Assembly (NCBI GenBank): GCA_027459325.1
Contig: DAIDIO010000006.1
Coordinates: 1 to 58,288, forward strand
DNA: 58,288 bases
DNA from: Candidatus Saccharimonadota bacterium
GTDB taxonomy: Bacteria > Patescibacteriota > Saccharimonadia > Saccharimonadales > UBA4665
Direction: 5' to 3'
Below are positions 8,386 to 16,329 of this stretch, piece after piece. The notes under the pieces were generated by a model. The model did no database searches, was not told where the DNA came from, and saw only the letters and a program-made list of their open reading frames with translations. The stretch's first letter is position 1, and each line of letters starts with the position of its first letter. The position numbers were made by a program, and so were the translations under genes.

Positions 8386-9144
8386 ATGCAGGTTCGGCGC
8401 CAGACTTTACTGAGAAAAGTCCCCCAAGTTGGACTGGTGTTCTGGATAATTAAGCTCTGCACAACTGCAATGGGAGAATCAACCTCTGACTACTTTGTCT
8501 TTCACATTAATCCCTACGCTGCCGTAATAACAGGCTTCTTGGCATTTGTTACGACTATGGTGCTGCAATTCCGGACATCCAGATATACCCCGTGGATTTA
8601 CTGGCTGAACGTACTAATGGTAGCCATATTCGGCACAATGGCGGCCGACGTAACTCACGTTGTACTCGGCGTGCCATACATTATCTCAACTATTACCTTT
8701 GCCGTTGTCCTAATAATCGTCTTTTACCTATGGCAAAAAAGCGAAGGAACGCTATCAATACATAGCATTACCAGCTACCGGCGTGAAGCATTTTACTGGA
8801 CTACAGTACTAGCTACCTTTGCCCTTGGTACAGCGGCCGGTGATCTCTTTGCATTTGGCTTTAAACTAGGCTTTTTGGCTGCCGGCATTATTTTTGCAGC
8901 AATCTTCATAATTCCAGCCCTGGGTTACGCCGTCTTTAAATGGAATCCTGTCTTGTCTTTCTGGTTCGCTTACATCCTAACCCGCCCGCTCGGGGCATCC
9001 TTTGCCGACTGGACAGGTAAACAGCACTCTATAGGAGGACTTGGCTGGGGCGACGGTCCGGTTGCCGCTGTGCTTTTTATCCTTATTGTAATCTTTGTTG
9101 GCTATCTACAAATAACCCACGAAGATGTCGACAGATCATCGTGA
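8386..9144 (+). CDS. COG4705-like conserved multi-span membrane protein
   Basis: 252 residues with about eight hydrophobic helices arranged in repeated pairs. It matches the look of COG4705 'uncharacterised membrane-anchored' proteins: an N-terminal KVPQVGLVFWIIKLCTTAMG followed by E(S)TSDYF, the internal repeat ALGTAAGDLFAFGFKLGF, and the conserved RPLGASFADWTGK block. The function of the family is not established. It starts 3 nt after the phosphatase stop, so it is most likely translated from the same mRNA. Its 3' end converges with the minus-strand gene ending at 9157. Confidence 0.75.
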   Translation: MQVRRQTLLRKVPQVGLVFWIIKLCTTAMGESTSDYFVFHINPYAAVITGFLAFVTTMVLQFRTSRYTPWIYWLNVLMVAIFGTMAADVTHVVLGVPYIISTITFAVVLIIVFYLWQKSEGTLSIHSITSYRREAFYWTTVLATFALGTAAGDLFAFGFKLGFLAAGIIFAAIFIIPALGYAVFKWNPVLSFWFAYILTRPLGASFADWTGKQHSIGGLGWGDGPVAAVLFILIVIFVGYLQITHEDVDRSS

Positions 9145-9156
9145 GATTAAAGCAAT

Positions 9157-10641
9157 TTAGAGGGCTTCAGATCGGTGACTATTGGACAGCGCGAAAGTAC
9201 CTAACGCGCATATTAATTGCCGGCTGGCTGTAGTAAATATAGTCCAAAGCAGGTTTTTGAAATGTTTCGCCTCGTGTGTGCCTATATGCTCCAAATCCAG
9301 AGCTATCTCTTCCTCATTAAGTATCAGACTGATTAATTCGGGTTTTTGCATAGCTTGTACAAACCGCCTTAAGCTATCCTCGTCATAATTGATGCCTAAG
9401 TATGTCATTAGCGATTCGCAGAGGTTCTCTAGCTGCGCTTTAATGACCTCTTTTGCTTCGGTTTCAGCTCCACTAGACTCCAATAAACTAAGGCCATGCA
9501 AAGCACCAACAATATTCGTTAAGATTACCGAAACTTCCTCTTTTGCCTCTTCATCTAGTTCTTTCAGACCTTCAAATACATTCACTATGATTTCGGGAGA
9601 TTCGTCCAACTGAATATCATCATTTAAAGAGTCGCTTTCTATAGTATCTGATTGCTTAGCTATTGTATTAATGTTGAATTTAAGAATATATGCGGCAAGG
9701 CCTTCTGTAAAATCCTCTAATAGCTCTAACGGCTGTTTGGCTAGCTCGACTTCGTATGCCAAACTCATATTAATATGCTCTTCAGAATTAATAGGGTCGG
9801 GTTTTTCGTTAGTATTTTGAGGTGGATCATAATCTAAGTCCTTAATAAACAGGTTTATTGCGGACTCCGGTAATACTTCAGTCATAAAAGTTGGTATGTC
9901 TGGTAACTCTAATGGGTATTCATGCGTCGTTTCTGGTTCCTTGGGGGCAACGAAAACTACCGCTCCAGAACCATCTGCACGGCTTACTACAGAATTTGAG
10001 CCTATATCTACTTCTCTGTCTTGCTTTTCTTTTAGACCGCTTGGTGTCTCAGGCATAACGGCAGCTTCAGAAATCTTATCCTTAGTCGCTATTGATAGCA
10101 ATCGCTTATCGCTTGTTTCTTCGCTGTTTTTGCTGCGTTTCACTACATCCCTAGTAAGCTCTGCCTGAACAATATCATTTAAAGCCAAAGTTCCAGTTAA
10201 GCGTTGCTGTTCAGCTTGCCTTACATAATTTTCACTTCTTGATCTATACTCTAATGCTTTTTGAGGCAAAGTCGGAGAGGTTAGCGGCTCTGAAGTTTGT
10301 TTACTTTCTGTGGCTTTTGGTTTTTCAGGTTCTACCCTCTTAAGATTGGCGTCCGGCTCATTCTTAATAACGCTATACTTGCGCTCAAGCCCTTGCTGTT
10401 CAAGAATTTTGTCAAAAATTACAACGTACTTATCCTCGATCTCTAAGCCTGCTTCGTTAACAGCTTTAACCACAAACCTATTTATAGCTTCAGTAGTGAC
10501 TTGAGATAGGTCAATCGGGCAAGAATCTGCCAGTTCACCAATAGTGCCCGGGACACCGAATAAAGTTATTTGTCTGTCTGCAAATTCTGCAAAAAGATCC
10601 ACTTCAGGACTATTTTCTAGACTCTCTGCCCCCACCGCCAT
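9157..10641 (-). CDS. hypothetical acidic protein, 494 aa
   Basis: No family recognised. Three zones are visible: an N-terminal part (1-85) of mixed helix and strand; a long low-complexity, Glu/Lys/Ser/Pro-rich zone (about 90-250) that is probably disordered; and an acidic, leucine-rich C-terminal part (about 250-494) expected to be alpha-helical, with a mildly hydrophobic end (LLWTIFTTASRQLICALGTF). No signal peptide is seen. It follows the 82-residue gene by 6 nt and is likely co-transcribed with it. Several long antisense frames exist over it, but they lack coding character. Confidence 0.6.
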   Translation of the reverse strand: MAVGAESLENSPEVDLFAEFADRQITLFGVPGTIGELADSCPIDLSQVTTEAINRFVVKAVNEAGLEIEDKYVVIFDKILEQQGLERKYSVIKNEPDANLKRVEPEKPKATESKQTSEPLTSPTLPQKALEYRSRSENYVRQAEQQRLTGTLALNDIVQAELTRDVVKRSKNSEETSDKRLLSIATKDKISEAAVMPETPSGLKEKQDREVDIGSNSVVSRADGSGAVVFVAPKEPETTHEYPLELPDIPTFMTEVLPESAINLFIKDLDYDPPQNTNEKPDPINSEEHINMSLAYEVELAKQPLELLEDFTEGLAAYILKFNINTIAKQSDTIESDSLNDDIQLDESPEIIVNVFEGLKELDEEAKEEVSVILTNIVGALHGLSLLESSGAETEAKEVIKAQLENLCESLMTYLGINYDEDSLRRFVQAMQKPELISLILNEEEIALDLEHIGTHEAKHFKNLLWTIFTTASRQLICALGTFALSNSHRSEAL

Positions 10642-10647
10642 AGCTAA

Positions 10648-10899
10648 CTATTCACTTTCTTCTATCAGGTACGCATGCTCAGGGAGTAATGATCCACCGG
10701 CCGCTAAAGCCCGCGCCAGGAAACGTACCCGTCTAACCGGATCCTGTCGAACCTCTTTATTAGCCTCGCATAACATCGCTTCACGAAGTAGTGCCTGCTC
10801 TAAGGTTAGCGGTTTACTGCCTTCCTTGCCAGTCACAACTAGTGCATCCGGTCCATACATTTCCATAAATCTTTCTGGATCAGGTATTTCAGAGCTCAT
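10648..10899 (-). CDS. small hypothetical protein, 82 aa
   Basis: The frame is open from 10953, but the ATG at 10899 (MSSEIPDPERF) is the natural start: the region before it is AT-rich, with promoter-like TATTAT and TAATAT. The product is soluble, mixed charged, with ARALAAGGSLLPEHAYLIEESE at the end. No domain recognised. It is the first gene of a pair with the 494-residue protein 6 nt downstream. Confidence 0.55.
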   Translation of the reverse strand: MSSEIPDPERFMEMYGPDALVVTGKEGSKPLTLEQALLREAMLCEANKEVRQDPVRRVRFLARALAAGGSLLPEHAYLIEESE

Positions 10900-11011
10900 A
10901 TTTATATTAATAATAAAGCTTACAGTTAATTCCCGCAAAGTGAACTGTGTCACGACTCAGTTATTTTTAAGGTATTTTTGACTTTTCTTCTATATCTGTT
11001 AATTTATAAAC

Positions 11012-11419
11012 ATGAAAAAGTTTGGTCTGGAGTCGGGTTCATCGGTTTTATATATGCCACCAGGTCAGCACGAAAGTGTTGGCATTAGCTCAGACAGATA
11101 CGTTCATGAATACAGGCACTGGCATTTAATTCTTGAATCCGAAGAAAATAGACAGAAACGGGGCTTGGCGGCGGGCTTAATCATCGCTCGGCGTCAATTA
11201 ATGTTTGTTACTGAACTAAGTGCAGCAGAGTGGCAAGATCTCCGTAATGTTGTTCATGACGGTCCAGAAAAACTGTGTGACAAAGTCGGAGTGACTTTTA
11301 CTGGTAGGTTTAGCGGGCCTGAATTCAATAACGGCGAACTGGCAGGACAATCTGACGCTCAAGTTCATGGCCATTTATATCCGGTAATCGTAGAGCAGCT
11401 ACCATTTACCATTTCGTGA
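11012..11419 (+). CDS. HIT-like nucleotide-binding protein
   Basis: 135 residues resembling the histidine-triad superfamily: a central HWHLILESEENRQKRGLAAGLII stretch like the HIT beta-sheet that leads into the loop, ELSAAEWQDLRNV matching the HIT helix, and near the C-terminus AQVHGHLYP, which aligns with HxHxHxx but has Gln at the first position. HIT proteins bind nucleotides and many hydrolyse dinucleoside polyphosphates or nucleoside phosphoramidates. The altered first His leaves catalytic activity open. A promoter-like TAATTT lies 6 nt before the ATG. No partner gene. Confidence 0.55.
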   Translation: MKKFGLESGSSVLYMPPGQHESVGISSDRYVHEYRHWHLILESEENRQKRGLAAGLIIARRQLMFVTELSAAEWQDLRNVVHDGPEKLCDKVGVTFTGRFSGPEFNNGELAGQSDAQVHGHLYPVIVEQLPFTIS

Positions 11420-11510
11420 ACCTTGAAATGGAGAGGGCGTGACAAGGCTTAAAACGATTAATGTGGACTGAACAATCCATTAGCTATACCCTTTTTTAAG
11501 CTTTGCCTTT

Positions 11511-11530
11511 TGACAGTAGTGTCATTTTTT
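11511..11530 (+). terminator. short hairpin with T-run after the HIT-like gene
   Basis: TGACA-GTAG-TGTCA followed by TTTTTT. The stem is only 5 bp, so termination would be weak. TTGACA within it could instead serve as a -35 box for the gene at 11566. Confidence 0.3.
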
Positions 11531-11565
11531 AATTAAATATACTTTTAAGGGAGTGTGAGGATACG

Positions 11566-12291
11566 ATGCGTAATTTAAATATAAGTAGAGCGGTTAGTCT
11601 AGTAGCGGCTAGCGGGGTCCTGGCCGTCCCGGCAGTAGCTAGTGCAGAAACCGTGCCGACTCAAGCCCAAGTGGATCAAACCTTAACCCAAGATTATCTG
11701 GATATAACGGCACCGCTCGACAAAAAATATACACTTCCTGTGTCGCCCAGCCACATTGGTAATTTAGCGGTAACTATTAATACTGCAAGCTTGGAAATCA
11801 ATGGCAGTCTGGATACTGGAACTTCTGTGAGAGTTCAGATAGATGCCTTTAACAAGCGTTCTCATACTTTACAGGAATCAATTATTAACGTAATTACGCC
11901 TCGTGATATAGCAGCCTTACCTGTGCCCGCATTTGTTCAGGTTGCCCTATTTAGGACCAGATATATTCATAAAAGCGCCCCTCAAACTCCAGCCGGCTTT
12001 AACCGGGTTATGGCCTCTACGAGCACTACTCCATCGGAGTACGATTTTAACCTCGGCAATCTAGATGGTAGCTGGCAGTTATCTGCCTCTCATAGTCAAG
12101 GAAGGAACCAAGAAGAAATATTTAGTGAAAACCCAGAACCTAACGCAACCGGTACTATATCCTTAAACTTTGACGCCACCAAAGCCCTGATCACCCAAGG
12201 TGAGCGGGTACTGAAAGCAATCGAAAGAGATAGAGTTTTACCTCCGGGCCAGCCAGCCAACTTAATGCCAAATCACCTAGATAAGTTATAG
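11566..12291 (+). CDS. secreted hypothetical protein
   Basis: 241 residues with a clear Sec signal peptide: positive N-terminus (MRNLNISR), hydrophobic core, and an Ala-x-Ala cleavage site at about residue 27 (VASAE). The mature part is Ser/Thr-rich with beta-strand character and no cysteines; no domain recognised. It has one of the few strong Shine-Dalgarno sequences here, AGGGAG about 12 nt upstream of the ATG. The gene is monocistronic and converges with the HAM1-family gene. Confidence 0.65.
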   Translation: MRNLNISRAVSLVAASGVLAVPAVASAETVPTQAQVDQTLTQDYLDITAPLDKKYTLPVSPSHIGNLAVTINTASLEINGSLDTGTSVRVQIDAFNKRSHTLQESIINVITPRDIAALPVPAFVQVALFRTRYIHKSAPQTPAGFNRVMASTSTTPSEYDFNLGNLDGSWQLSASHSQGRNQEEIFSENPEPNATGTISLNFDATKALITQGERVLKAIERDRVLPPGQPANLMPNHLDKL

Positions 12292-12316
12292 CAGGAAAAG
12301 TTGAGCTAGCTTTTTA

Positions 12317-12412
12317 TTAAGCAGCTTGTGCATGTCTTCTGGAGTACCATTCAGCAAAGCCATGCCAAGCATCTTTTCTGTTTAGATAACGCTCGGCAAC
12401 AGCCGATTGTCA
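12317..12412 (-). other. in-frame continuation of HAM1 gene past TGA
   Basis: After the TGA at 12410-12412 the same frame stays open for 30 codons to TAA at 12317. It encodes QSAVAERYLNRKDAWHGFAE and a further ten residues ending RRHAQAA. Adding it brings the protein to 195 codons, the usual HAM1/RdgB length. This suggests a recent nonsense change (or an error, or readthrough) rather than a natural end. Confidence 0.55.
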
Positions 12413-12904
12413 CGTCTCGAAAACTTCAGCTATAGTTTTACCATTGTCGTCGTCTAGCACTGTCACAAGCATATTTGGCGATCGTTCATTAATACCTCTT
12501 GCTTCGTTAATAATCTTGCCAGTTATATCATTAGTGAAGACCTGGAGCTCTTTTCCATCGTAGTATGCTAGGAGCTGATGAAGAATAATGCGGCGATCAT
12601 TCCTGCCATTCATAAGTCTTAAAAAATCTTCGGCTGTAAACCACTTATTTATAGACTTCATGTAGGGACCGGGGAAACCTTTTAATGAAGGAATGTCCCA
12701 GCTATCATCGCTGACAACCACCGGCCTAGCAAGAGACTCAAATGCACGAAAAGCTTTATCTTTGACTATATAAGCAGGGTCCTCACCTTGAATTTCATCT
12801 ATATCTACCTTGGCCTGTTCAACCTTAATGTTCCACTTAGAGCAGACAATTTGAGCAATTAGTAGCTTTTCAGTATTCCCGGTAGCGAAATATACGGTGT
12901 CCAT
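12410..12904 (-). CDS. HAM1/RdgB-family NTP pyrophosphatase, cut by in-frame TGA
   Basis: Family members hydrolyse ITP, dITP and XTP to keep damaged purines out of nucleic acids. The N-terminus VYFATGNTEKL is the family's substrate loop ((F/V)xTxNxxK), VDIDEIQGED and the YIVKDKAFRAF helix follow, and VVSDDSWDIPSLKGFPGPYMK is the conserved active-site block. Translation stops after 164 residues, about 30 short. The long upstream extension of the frame (to 13066) is spurious: the ATG at 12904 has TATAAT 7 nt before it. Loss of the last helix probably impairs dimer or fold stability, so the gene may be inactive unless the TGA is read through. Confidence 0.8.
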   Translation of the reverse strand: MDTVYFATGNTEKLLIAQIVCSKWNIKVEQAKVDIDEIQGEDPAYIVKDKAFRAFESLARPVVVSDDSWDIPSLKGFPGPYMKSINKWFTAEDFLRLMNGRNDRRIILHQLLAYYDGKELQVFTNDITGKIINEARGINERSPNMLVTVLDDDNGKTIAEVFET

Positions 12905-12911
12905 AACGTTA

Positions 12912-12945
12912 ATTATAATAAACAAATGTTTTTTGAATGTATAAT
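12912..12945. promoter_or_regulatory. divergent pair of leaderless promoters
   Basis: Minus strand: TATAAT at 12917-12912, 7 nt before the ATG at 12904. Plus strand: TATAAT at 12940-12945, 8 nt before the ATG at 12954. Both genes of this 49-nt divergent spacer appear to be leaderless. Confidence 0.6.
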
Positions 12946-12953
12946 TGGGGGAT

Positions 12954-13355
12954 ATGTTTGAAGCCGAATATCTTCTCTTTTGCGCCGGCAACTCGACAGG
13001 CGAAAACGGTACGCTGAGCCTGCATGGCATATTTGACCGTATATATGCCTCAGACTTCCCGACCAATCAAAGTCCGTTTATTATCGTATTCAAACTAAGA
13101 GCAAAAAAAGCCATTGTTAATGAGCATTTAAGGTTAAAAATCACGGTTGAGTCGGAGAAAAGTGAAGTCAATAAACTGGATATTGAAGGCGACTTTACAA
13201 TTGAAAAAAATAATAGCCTTGTTCCTACTTTCGATGTCAGCCAGTTTGTTTTCCCAAAAGCCGGATCTTATGACATTAACCTTTATGTTAACGATAAGCT
13301 GCTGATTAGCCGTTCACTGTTTCTTCACTCAGCAAATGAACTTAGTGAAGCTTAA
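12954..13355 (+). CDS. conserved hypothetical protein (DUF6941-like beta-sandwich)
   Basis: 133 residues beginning MFEAEYLLFCAG, then TLSLHGIFDRIYASDFP. This layout of a 'what the gene product knows about itself' strand pair, followed by long alternating beta-strands (FIIVFKLRA, HLRLKITVES, KLDIEGDF, SYDINLYVNDKLL), resembles the small DUF6941 proteins. The function is unknown. TTG 12945 would also give an ORF, but the TATAAT at 12940-12945 overlaps it, so ATG 12954 is chosen. No signal peptide. Confidence 0.6.
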   Translation: MFEAEYLLFCAGNSTGENGTLSLHGIFDRIYASDFPTNQSPFIIVFKLRAKKAIVNEHLRLKITVESEKSEVNKLDIEGDFTIEKNNSLVPTFDVSQFVFPKAGSYDINLYVNDKLLISRSLFLHSANELSEA

Positions 13356-13384
13356 ATACTTTTGCAATAAACAGTTTTTCCTCT

Positions 13385-13390
13385 TATGAT
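13385..13390 (+). promoter_or_regulatory. -10 box for leaderless prepilin-like gene
   Basis: TATGAT followed by 6 nt and then the ATG at 13397, with no space for a ribosome-binding site. Confidence 0.45.
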
Positions 13391-13396
13391 TTAAAT

Positions 13397-13990
13397 ATGA
13401 AGAAATTAAACAAAAATCAAAACGGTTTTGGCGTAATAGAGTTACTGCTGATCTTAATATTTATAGCAATCGTAGCGTTCATTGCGGCCTACATTGCCCA
13501 TAACCACAAGACCAGCCTTTCTATTACCGGTTCTACTAACAGTTCTACCCTAGCTAACAATAAAACCTCGGCGGCGGCTGGTGCTGAGGCGGCTATGATT
13601 GCTAGTGATTTACTGAATGCTGGCAATGCTGGTAATGCCGCGTTAGTTACTTACGTCGATAATCACGTTTCGGATGGTCAATTCGTGAGCAGCTTTAAAA
13701 CGGCAGTCGATAGTCGAACAGCACTTCCAAACGGCGGCGCCTCACCAGTTGCCTGCACCAACGGTATCTTTCCTGACAGCTTTAGCGCAGGACAGACAAC
13801 GGTTGCCGGTGATACTGCAATCTCGACGCCTATATTCATAAAAGGCGGCCAGGACGTTACCAATCAGTACGATCAAAGACCTCAGGTGACTCTCACTTAC
13901 CTGAACGGCAAATGGTCTGTAGTTAATTACACCTGCGTTACTAATCCAACGTCAGTTAATAATAGTTCTTCTACGGCCGGCTTCCCGTAA
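13397..13990 (+). CDS. type IV prepilin-like protein
   Basis: 197 residues with a type III signal sequence: short basic leader MKKLNKNQNG, then FGVIELLLILIFIAIVAFIAAYIA. This fits prepilin peptidase cleavage after Gly10, Phe as +1 and Glu as +5. The hydrophobic helix doubles as the pilus-core segment. The rest is Ala/Ser/Thr/Asn-rich with two cysteines (PVACTNG and NYTCVTN) that may close a D-region disulfide loop. Probably a minor pilin or a surface pseudopilin. Its last 64 nt overlap the 3' end of the convergent ATP-grasp gene. Confidence 0.75.
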   Translation: MKKLNKNQNGFGVIELLLILIFIAIVAFIAAYIAHNHKTSLSITGSTNSSTLANNKTSAAAGAEAAMIASDLLNAGNAGNAALVTYVDNHVSDGQFVSSFKTAVDSRTALPNGGASPVACTNGIFPDSFSAGQTTVAGDTAISTPIFIKGGQDVTNQYDQRPQVTLTYLNGKWSVVNYTCVTNPTSVNNSSSTAGFP

Positions 13991-14994
13991 GCAGGAGCAG
14001 CGTTTGATAGTATATTGCCTTGTCTGCTTAAGCCCAATCTAGCTATTTGTAAAATCATATTTTCATAACTTAGTGCTTGGTCCAGCTCGCAAGCCTTAGG
14101 GAAAGAGCCGTAGCCGGCAATTAAACTGGGTATAAGATTGGCTTCCAGAAAATAAGGGGTGCCAGTTTTTGACATACGTATATCAATTCTGCCGAAGTCT
14201 CGTGCTCCCAGTGACAAAAAGCAAGCCAGGGCTAACTGGCAAACCTGGTTTTTAATTTGTCTATTAACAACAGGTTTTATTTCCTCGATATTCTGCTTCT
14301 TGACCTTGCCGCCTAACAGCCGATTGCCATTTATGTCTGCCGGTGCAATAAGTTCTAGCGGCATAAGCCGGTAGCCTCTACTGCGCTTAAGTATGGCCAC
14401 GCTGAATTCCCTACCAGGCAGGTACTCTTCGATCAGCGCTGGAGACTTTAGTTTGATCGTAATATAGTCGACTTTGCTTTTTAACTGATCGAAGTTGTGG
14501 ACCACCGATTGGCTATCAATACCCAAGCCGCCACCACGATTAGCTGGCTTTACAAACAAAGGATACTCAATATTTAAGTTATCCTCTAAGAGTTGGTCCG
14601 GCATGGCAACAAAAGATTTTGCCGTATTTAGTCCGCTACTGGCTATACGCCCTTTGGCTTTGGGTTTATTTCGGCCATATTCATGAGCAATCCGAGCAGA
14701 GCCGGTATAAGCGATGCCGTATTGATCTAATACATCGGCCAGCCAGATCTTATTTTTATCCAAGCGGCCAAGGTGAGGCTGGGCAGAGACATACTCCATG
14801 CCTAAGAAAACTAGATCAGGCGTCGCTGCAACTAACGCATCCAGATCTTGGGTATTATTTATAATTCGGGTGTTTACTGAACTAAAATGTTTAGATAAAA
14901 CACTGTTAATGGCACTAGCCGACCCCTCGCTCATAGAGCTTAATCCAGGGACATTGGAGCGCACAATCTCAATATGCATGTGTTCTTTTGACAT
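13927..14994 (-). CDS. D-alanine--D-alanine ligase-like ATP-grasp enzyme
   Basis: 355 residues with the three-part ATP-grasp layout of Ddl: an N-terminal domain ending IAYTGSARIAHEYGRNK, the nucleotide-binding FVKPANRGGGLGI loop (glycine-rich version of the Ddl GSSVG loop), EEYLPGREFSVAIL, and the metal site DFGRIDIRMSKTGTPYFLEANLIPSL with the EAN triad. Ddl joins two D-Ala residues for peptidoglycan; in this organism it would supply MurF (44783-46042). The glycine-rich loop and the PSL in place of the usual NxxPG leave related peptide ligases possible. The C-terminus extends about 50 residues past the core and overlaps the prepilin gene antisense. Confidence 0.7.
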   Translation of the reverse strand: MSKEHMHIEIVRSNVPGLSSMSEGSASAINSVLSKHFSSVNTRIINNTQDLDALVAATPDLVFLGMEYVSAQPHLGRLDKNKIWLADVLDQYGIAYTGSARIAHEYGRNKPKAKGRIASSGLNTAKSFVAMPDQLLEDNLNIEYPLFVKPANRGGGLGIDSQSVVHNFDQLKSKVDYITIKLKSPALIEEYLPGREFSVAILKRSRGYRLMPLELIAPADINGNRLLGGKVKKQNIEEIKPVVNRQIKNQVCQLALACFLSLGARDFGRIDIRMSKTGTPYFLEANLIPSLIAGYGSFPKACELDQALSYENMILQIARLGLSRQGNILSNAAPAYGKPAVEELLLTDVGLVTQV

Positions 14995-15013
14995 GATAAA
15001 CCTAACAAACTAA

Positions 15014-15042
15014 GGGGCTTAAAAGTATTAACTTTAAGCCCC
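15014..15042 (-). terminator. hairpin terminator after RRM gene
   Basis: Perfect 10-bp stem GGGGCTTAAA / TTTAAGCCCC with a 9-nt loop, 29 nt beyond the RRM stop on the minus strand and followed by TTAGTTTGTT. It separates the RRM gene from the ATP-grasp gene. Confidence 0.65.
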
Positions 15043-15070
15043 TGTAATGAATTATTTAAAAAATAATCTT

Positions 15071-15370
15071 TTAGTAAGATCTGCGGTAATTGCTATTACC
15101 ACCACCGCCACCGCGTCGGTCTTCTTGTGGTCGTGCTTCATTTACCATGATAGCCCGGCCGCTGACTTCTTTACCGTTTAATGCTGCCATAGCAGCCTTT
15201 GCTTCACTATCATCGGCGAATTCAACAAAGCCGAATCCCTTTGACTGATTGGTGTCGCGGTCTTTAATTACTGCAGCACTGGTAACTTTACCGTACTCTG
15301 CAAATAATGTTTCTAGTTCTTGTTCGGTGATGCTGTATGCCAGACCACCTACGTATAGCTTCATAGCCAT
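15071..15370 (-). CDS. RRM-domain RNA-binding protein
   Basis: 99 residues: one RNA-recognition motif plus a short tail. RNP2 is KLYVGGL (4-10) and RNP1 is KGFGFVEF (about 44-51); both aromatic RNP1 positions are present. The tail RRGGGGGNSNYRRSY is the Gly/Arg-rich end typical of cold-inducible bacterial Rbp proteins, which bind single-stranded RNA and may act as RNA chaperones. GAAGGA lies 10 nt before the ATG. An unusually long untranslated leader (see 15424-15497) and a dedicated terminator suggest a highly expressed monocistronic mRNA with post-transcriptional control. Confidence 0.92.
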   Translation of the reverse strand: MAMKLYVGGLAYSITEQELETLFAEYGKVTSAAVIKDRDTNQSKGFGFVEFADDSEAKAAMAALNGKEVSGRAIMVNEARPQEDRRGGGGGNSNYRRSY

Positions 15371-15423
15371 AATTATTCATTCCTTCTTTTAACTTAATAG
15401 CTTGCGACACTTTTCTTACCGAG

Positions 15424-15497
15424 ATTATATTAAGTTTTTTGAGAACTAATTATGACGACGGGATTTACGAGTAAACACTTGCTTAACTACAATTATA
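15424..15497 (-). promoter_or_regulatory. two candidate promoters and long leader of RRM gene
   Basis: Minus strand: an extended -10 TGGTATAAT (TATAAT at 15497-15492) would give a leader of about 115 nt; a second TATAAT at 15429-15424 would give about 47 nt. This contrasts with the leaderless pattern of neighbouring genes. Cold-shock RNA chaperone mRNAs often have long regulatory leaders. Confidence 0.45.
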
Positions 15498-15538
15498 CCA
15501 CAAATAATGATTTGATCCTTATGTAAATGAAAGGAGTG

Positions 15539-16177
15539 TTATATGTCTAATATCTTTAGATTTATTTCCAAGGCAGAAGGTCTCGGCGCCCTAATAACTC
15601 CCTGCTTCTGAAAGTAAGGCATATTTATACTCACCCCTTCCCTTGTTACTCCTGTCATGTCAGCAATAAACTGATGGGTTATAGGGAAAGAAACGGCCGC
15701 CCAACCATCTTTACTCCGCTTACCGGTATGGTAAACCATTAAAAATTTTAAGGCGGCGGTCATTTTTTCCTTAATATCAGATTTACTTAGACTACTCAAG
15801 CGAATTAATAGTTCATGTACCTGAAACGAAAACCATGCTGTTAAATCTAACGCTAGCTGACCGTCTGATTGCAAAAGATTCCGTACTTTTTCAGGCTTTA
15901 ATATATATAACTCACAATCTGTATACGACAAATAGCTCCATTGACTAATGGCTTTAGGTCCGGAGAAAAAGGCAAATGGCATAAGTGCGAGCGGACGTAC
16001 AACATGTAAAATACTCTGGGAGGTACCCTTCGGTGAAACCATGATAACCGTACCGGTTTTAAGAATGTAGATATGATTATATGTTTCGCCTTGACGGAAT
16101 ATGATTTGCTTTTTCGGGATATGAACTAATTGTGCATTATGAGCAATACGTGCTAGGGGCGAAGATTTATCTACCAT
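15539..16177 (-). CDS. Crp/Fnr-family transcription regulator
   Basis: 212 residues: an N-terminal cyclic-nucleotide-binding beta-roll (IIFRQGETYNHIYILKTGTVIM, about 25-46), a long dimer helix near 110-140, and a C-terminal Crp-type winged helix (about 150-205) with the recognition segment ITHQFIADMTGVTREGVSI. The PBC signature RxS for cAMP is not obvious, and there is no cysteine cluster for an Fe-S centre, so the ligand is unknown. TATCTT lies 6 nt before the ATG, giving a leaderless mRNA. The target genes are not known; the KGG stress genes next to it are candidates. Confidence 0.85.
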   Translation of the reverse strand: MVDKSSPLARIAHNAQLVHIPKKQIIFRQGETYNHIYILKTGTVIMVSPKGTSQSILHVVRPLALMPFAFFSGPKAISQWSYLSYTDCELYILKPEKVRNLLQSDGQLALDLTAWFSFQVHELLIRLSSLSKSDIKEKMTAALKFLMVYHTGKRSKDGWAAVSFPITHQFIADMTGVTREGVSINMPYFQKQGVIRAPRPSALEINLKILDI

Positions 16178-16230
16178 AATTAAAAGATAGTTTAGTTGAG
16201 ATTACTTTTCAGTTAAAAAAAGGGTTATTA

Positions 16231-16259
16231 AACAAAAGAGGGCCCTAAATCAGGCCCTC
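16231..16259 (-). terminator. hairpin terminator after KGG gene
   Basis: Stem GAGGGCC / GGCCCTC with an 8-nt loop (16238-16259), followed on the minus strand by TTTTGTTTAATAACC and a further T-run. It ends transcription of the KGG genes ahead of the Crp/Fnr gene. Confidence 0.7.
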
Positions 16260-16329
16260 GACTGAACTATCACCTCGGCAATAACCGATGCTGAGATATA
16301 CGCACTACTCCCGCTTTTCCTATTTCACT

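Noticed and set aside
10544-10981. 145-codon plus-strand frame
   Set aside because: Antisense to two coherent minus-strand genes, Ser-rich without domains, and without a promoter or ribosome-binding site.
12410-12412. Global recoding of TGA (as in Gracilibacteria/SR1)
   Set aside because: Several genes here end properly at TGA (for example at 3841 and 4557) and Trp is coded by TGG in all conserved motifs; only the HAM1 gene shows an internal TGA.
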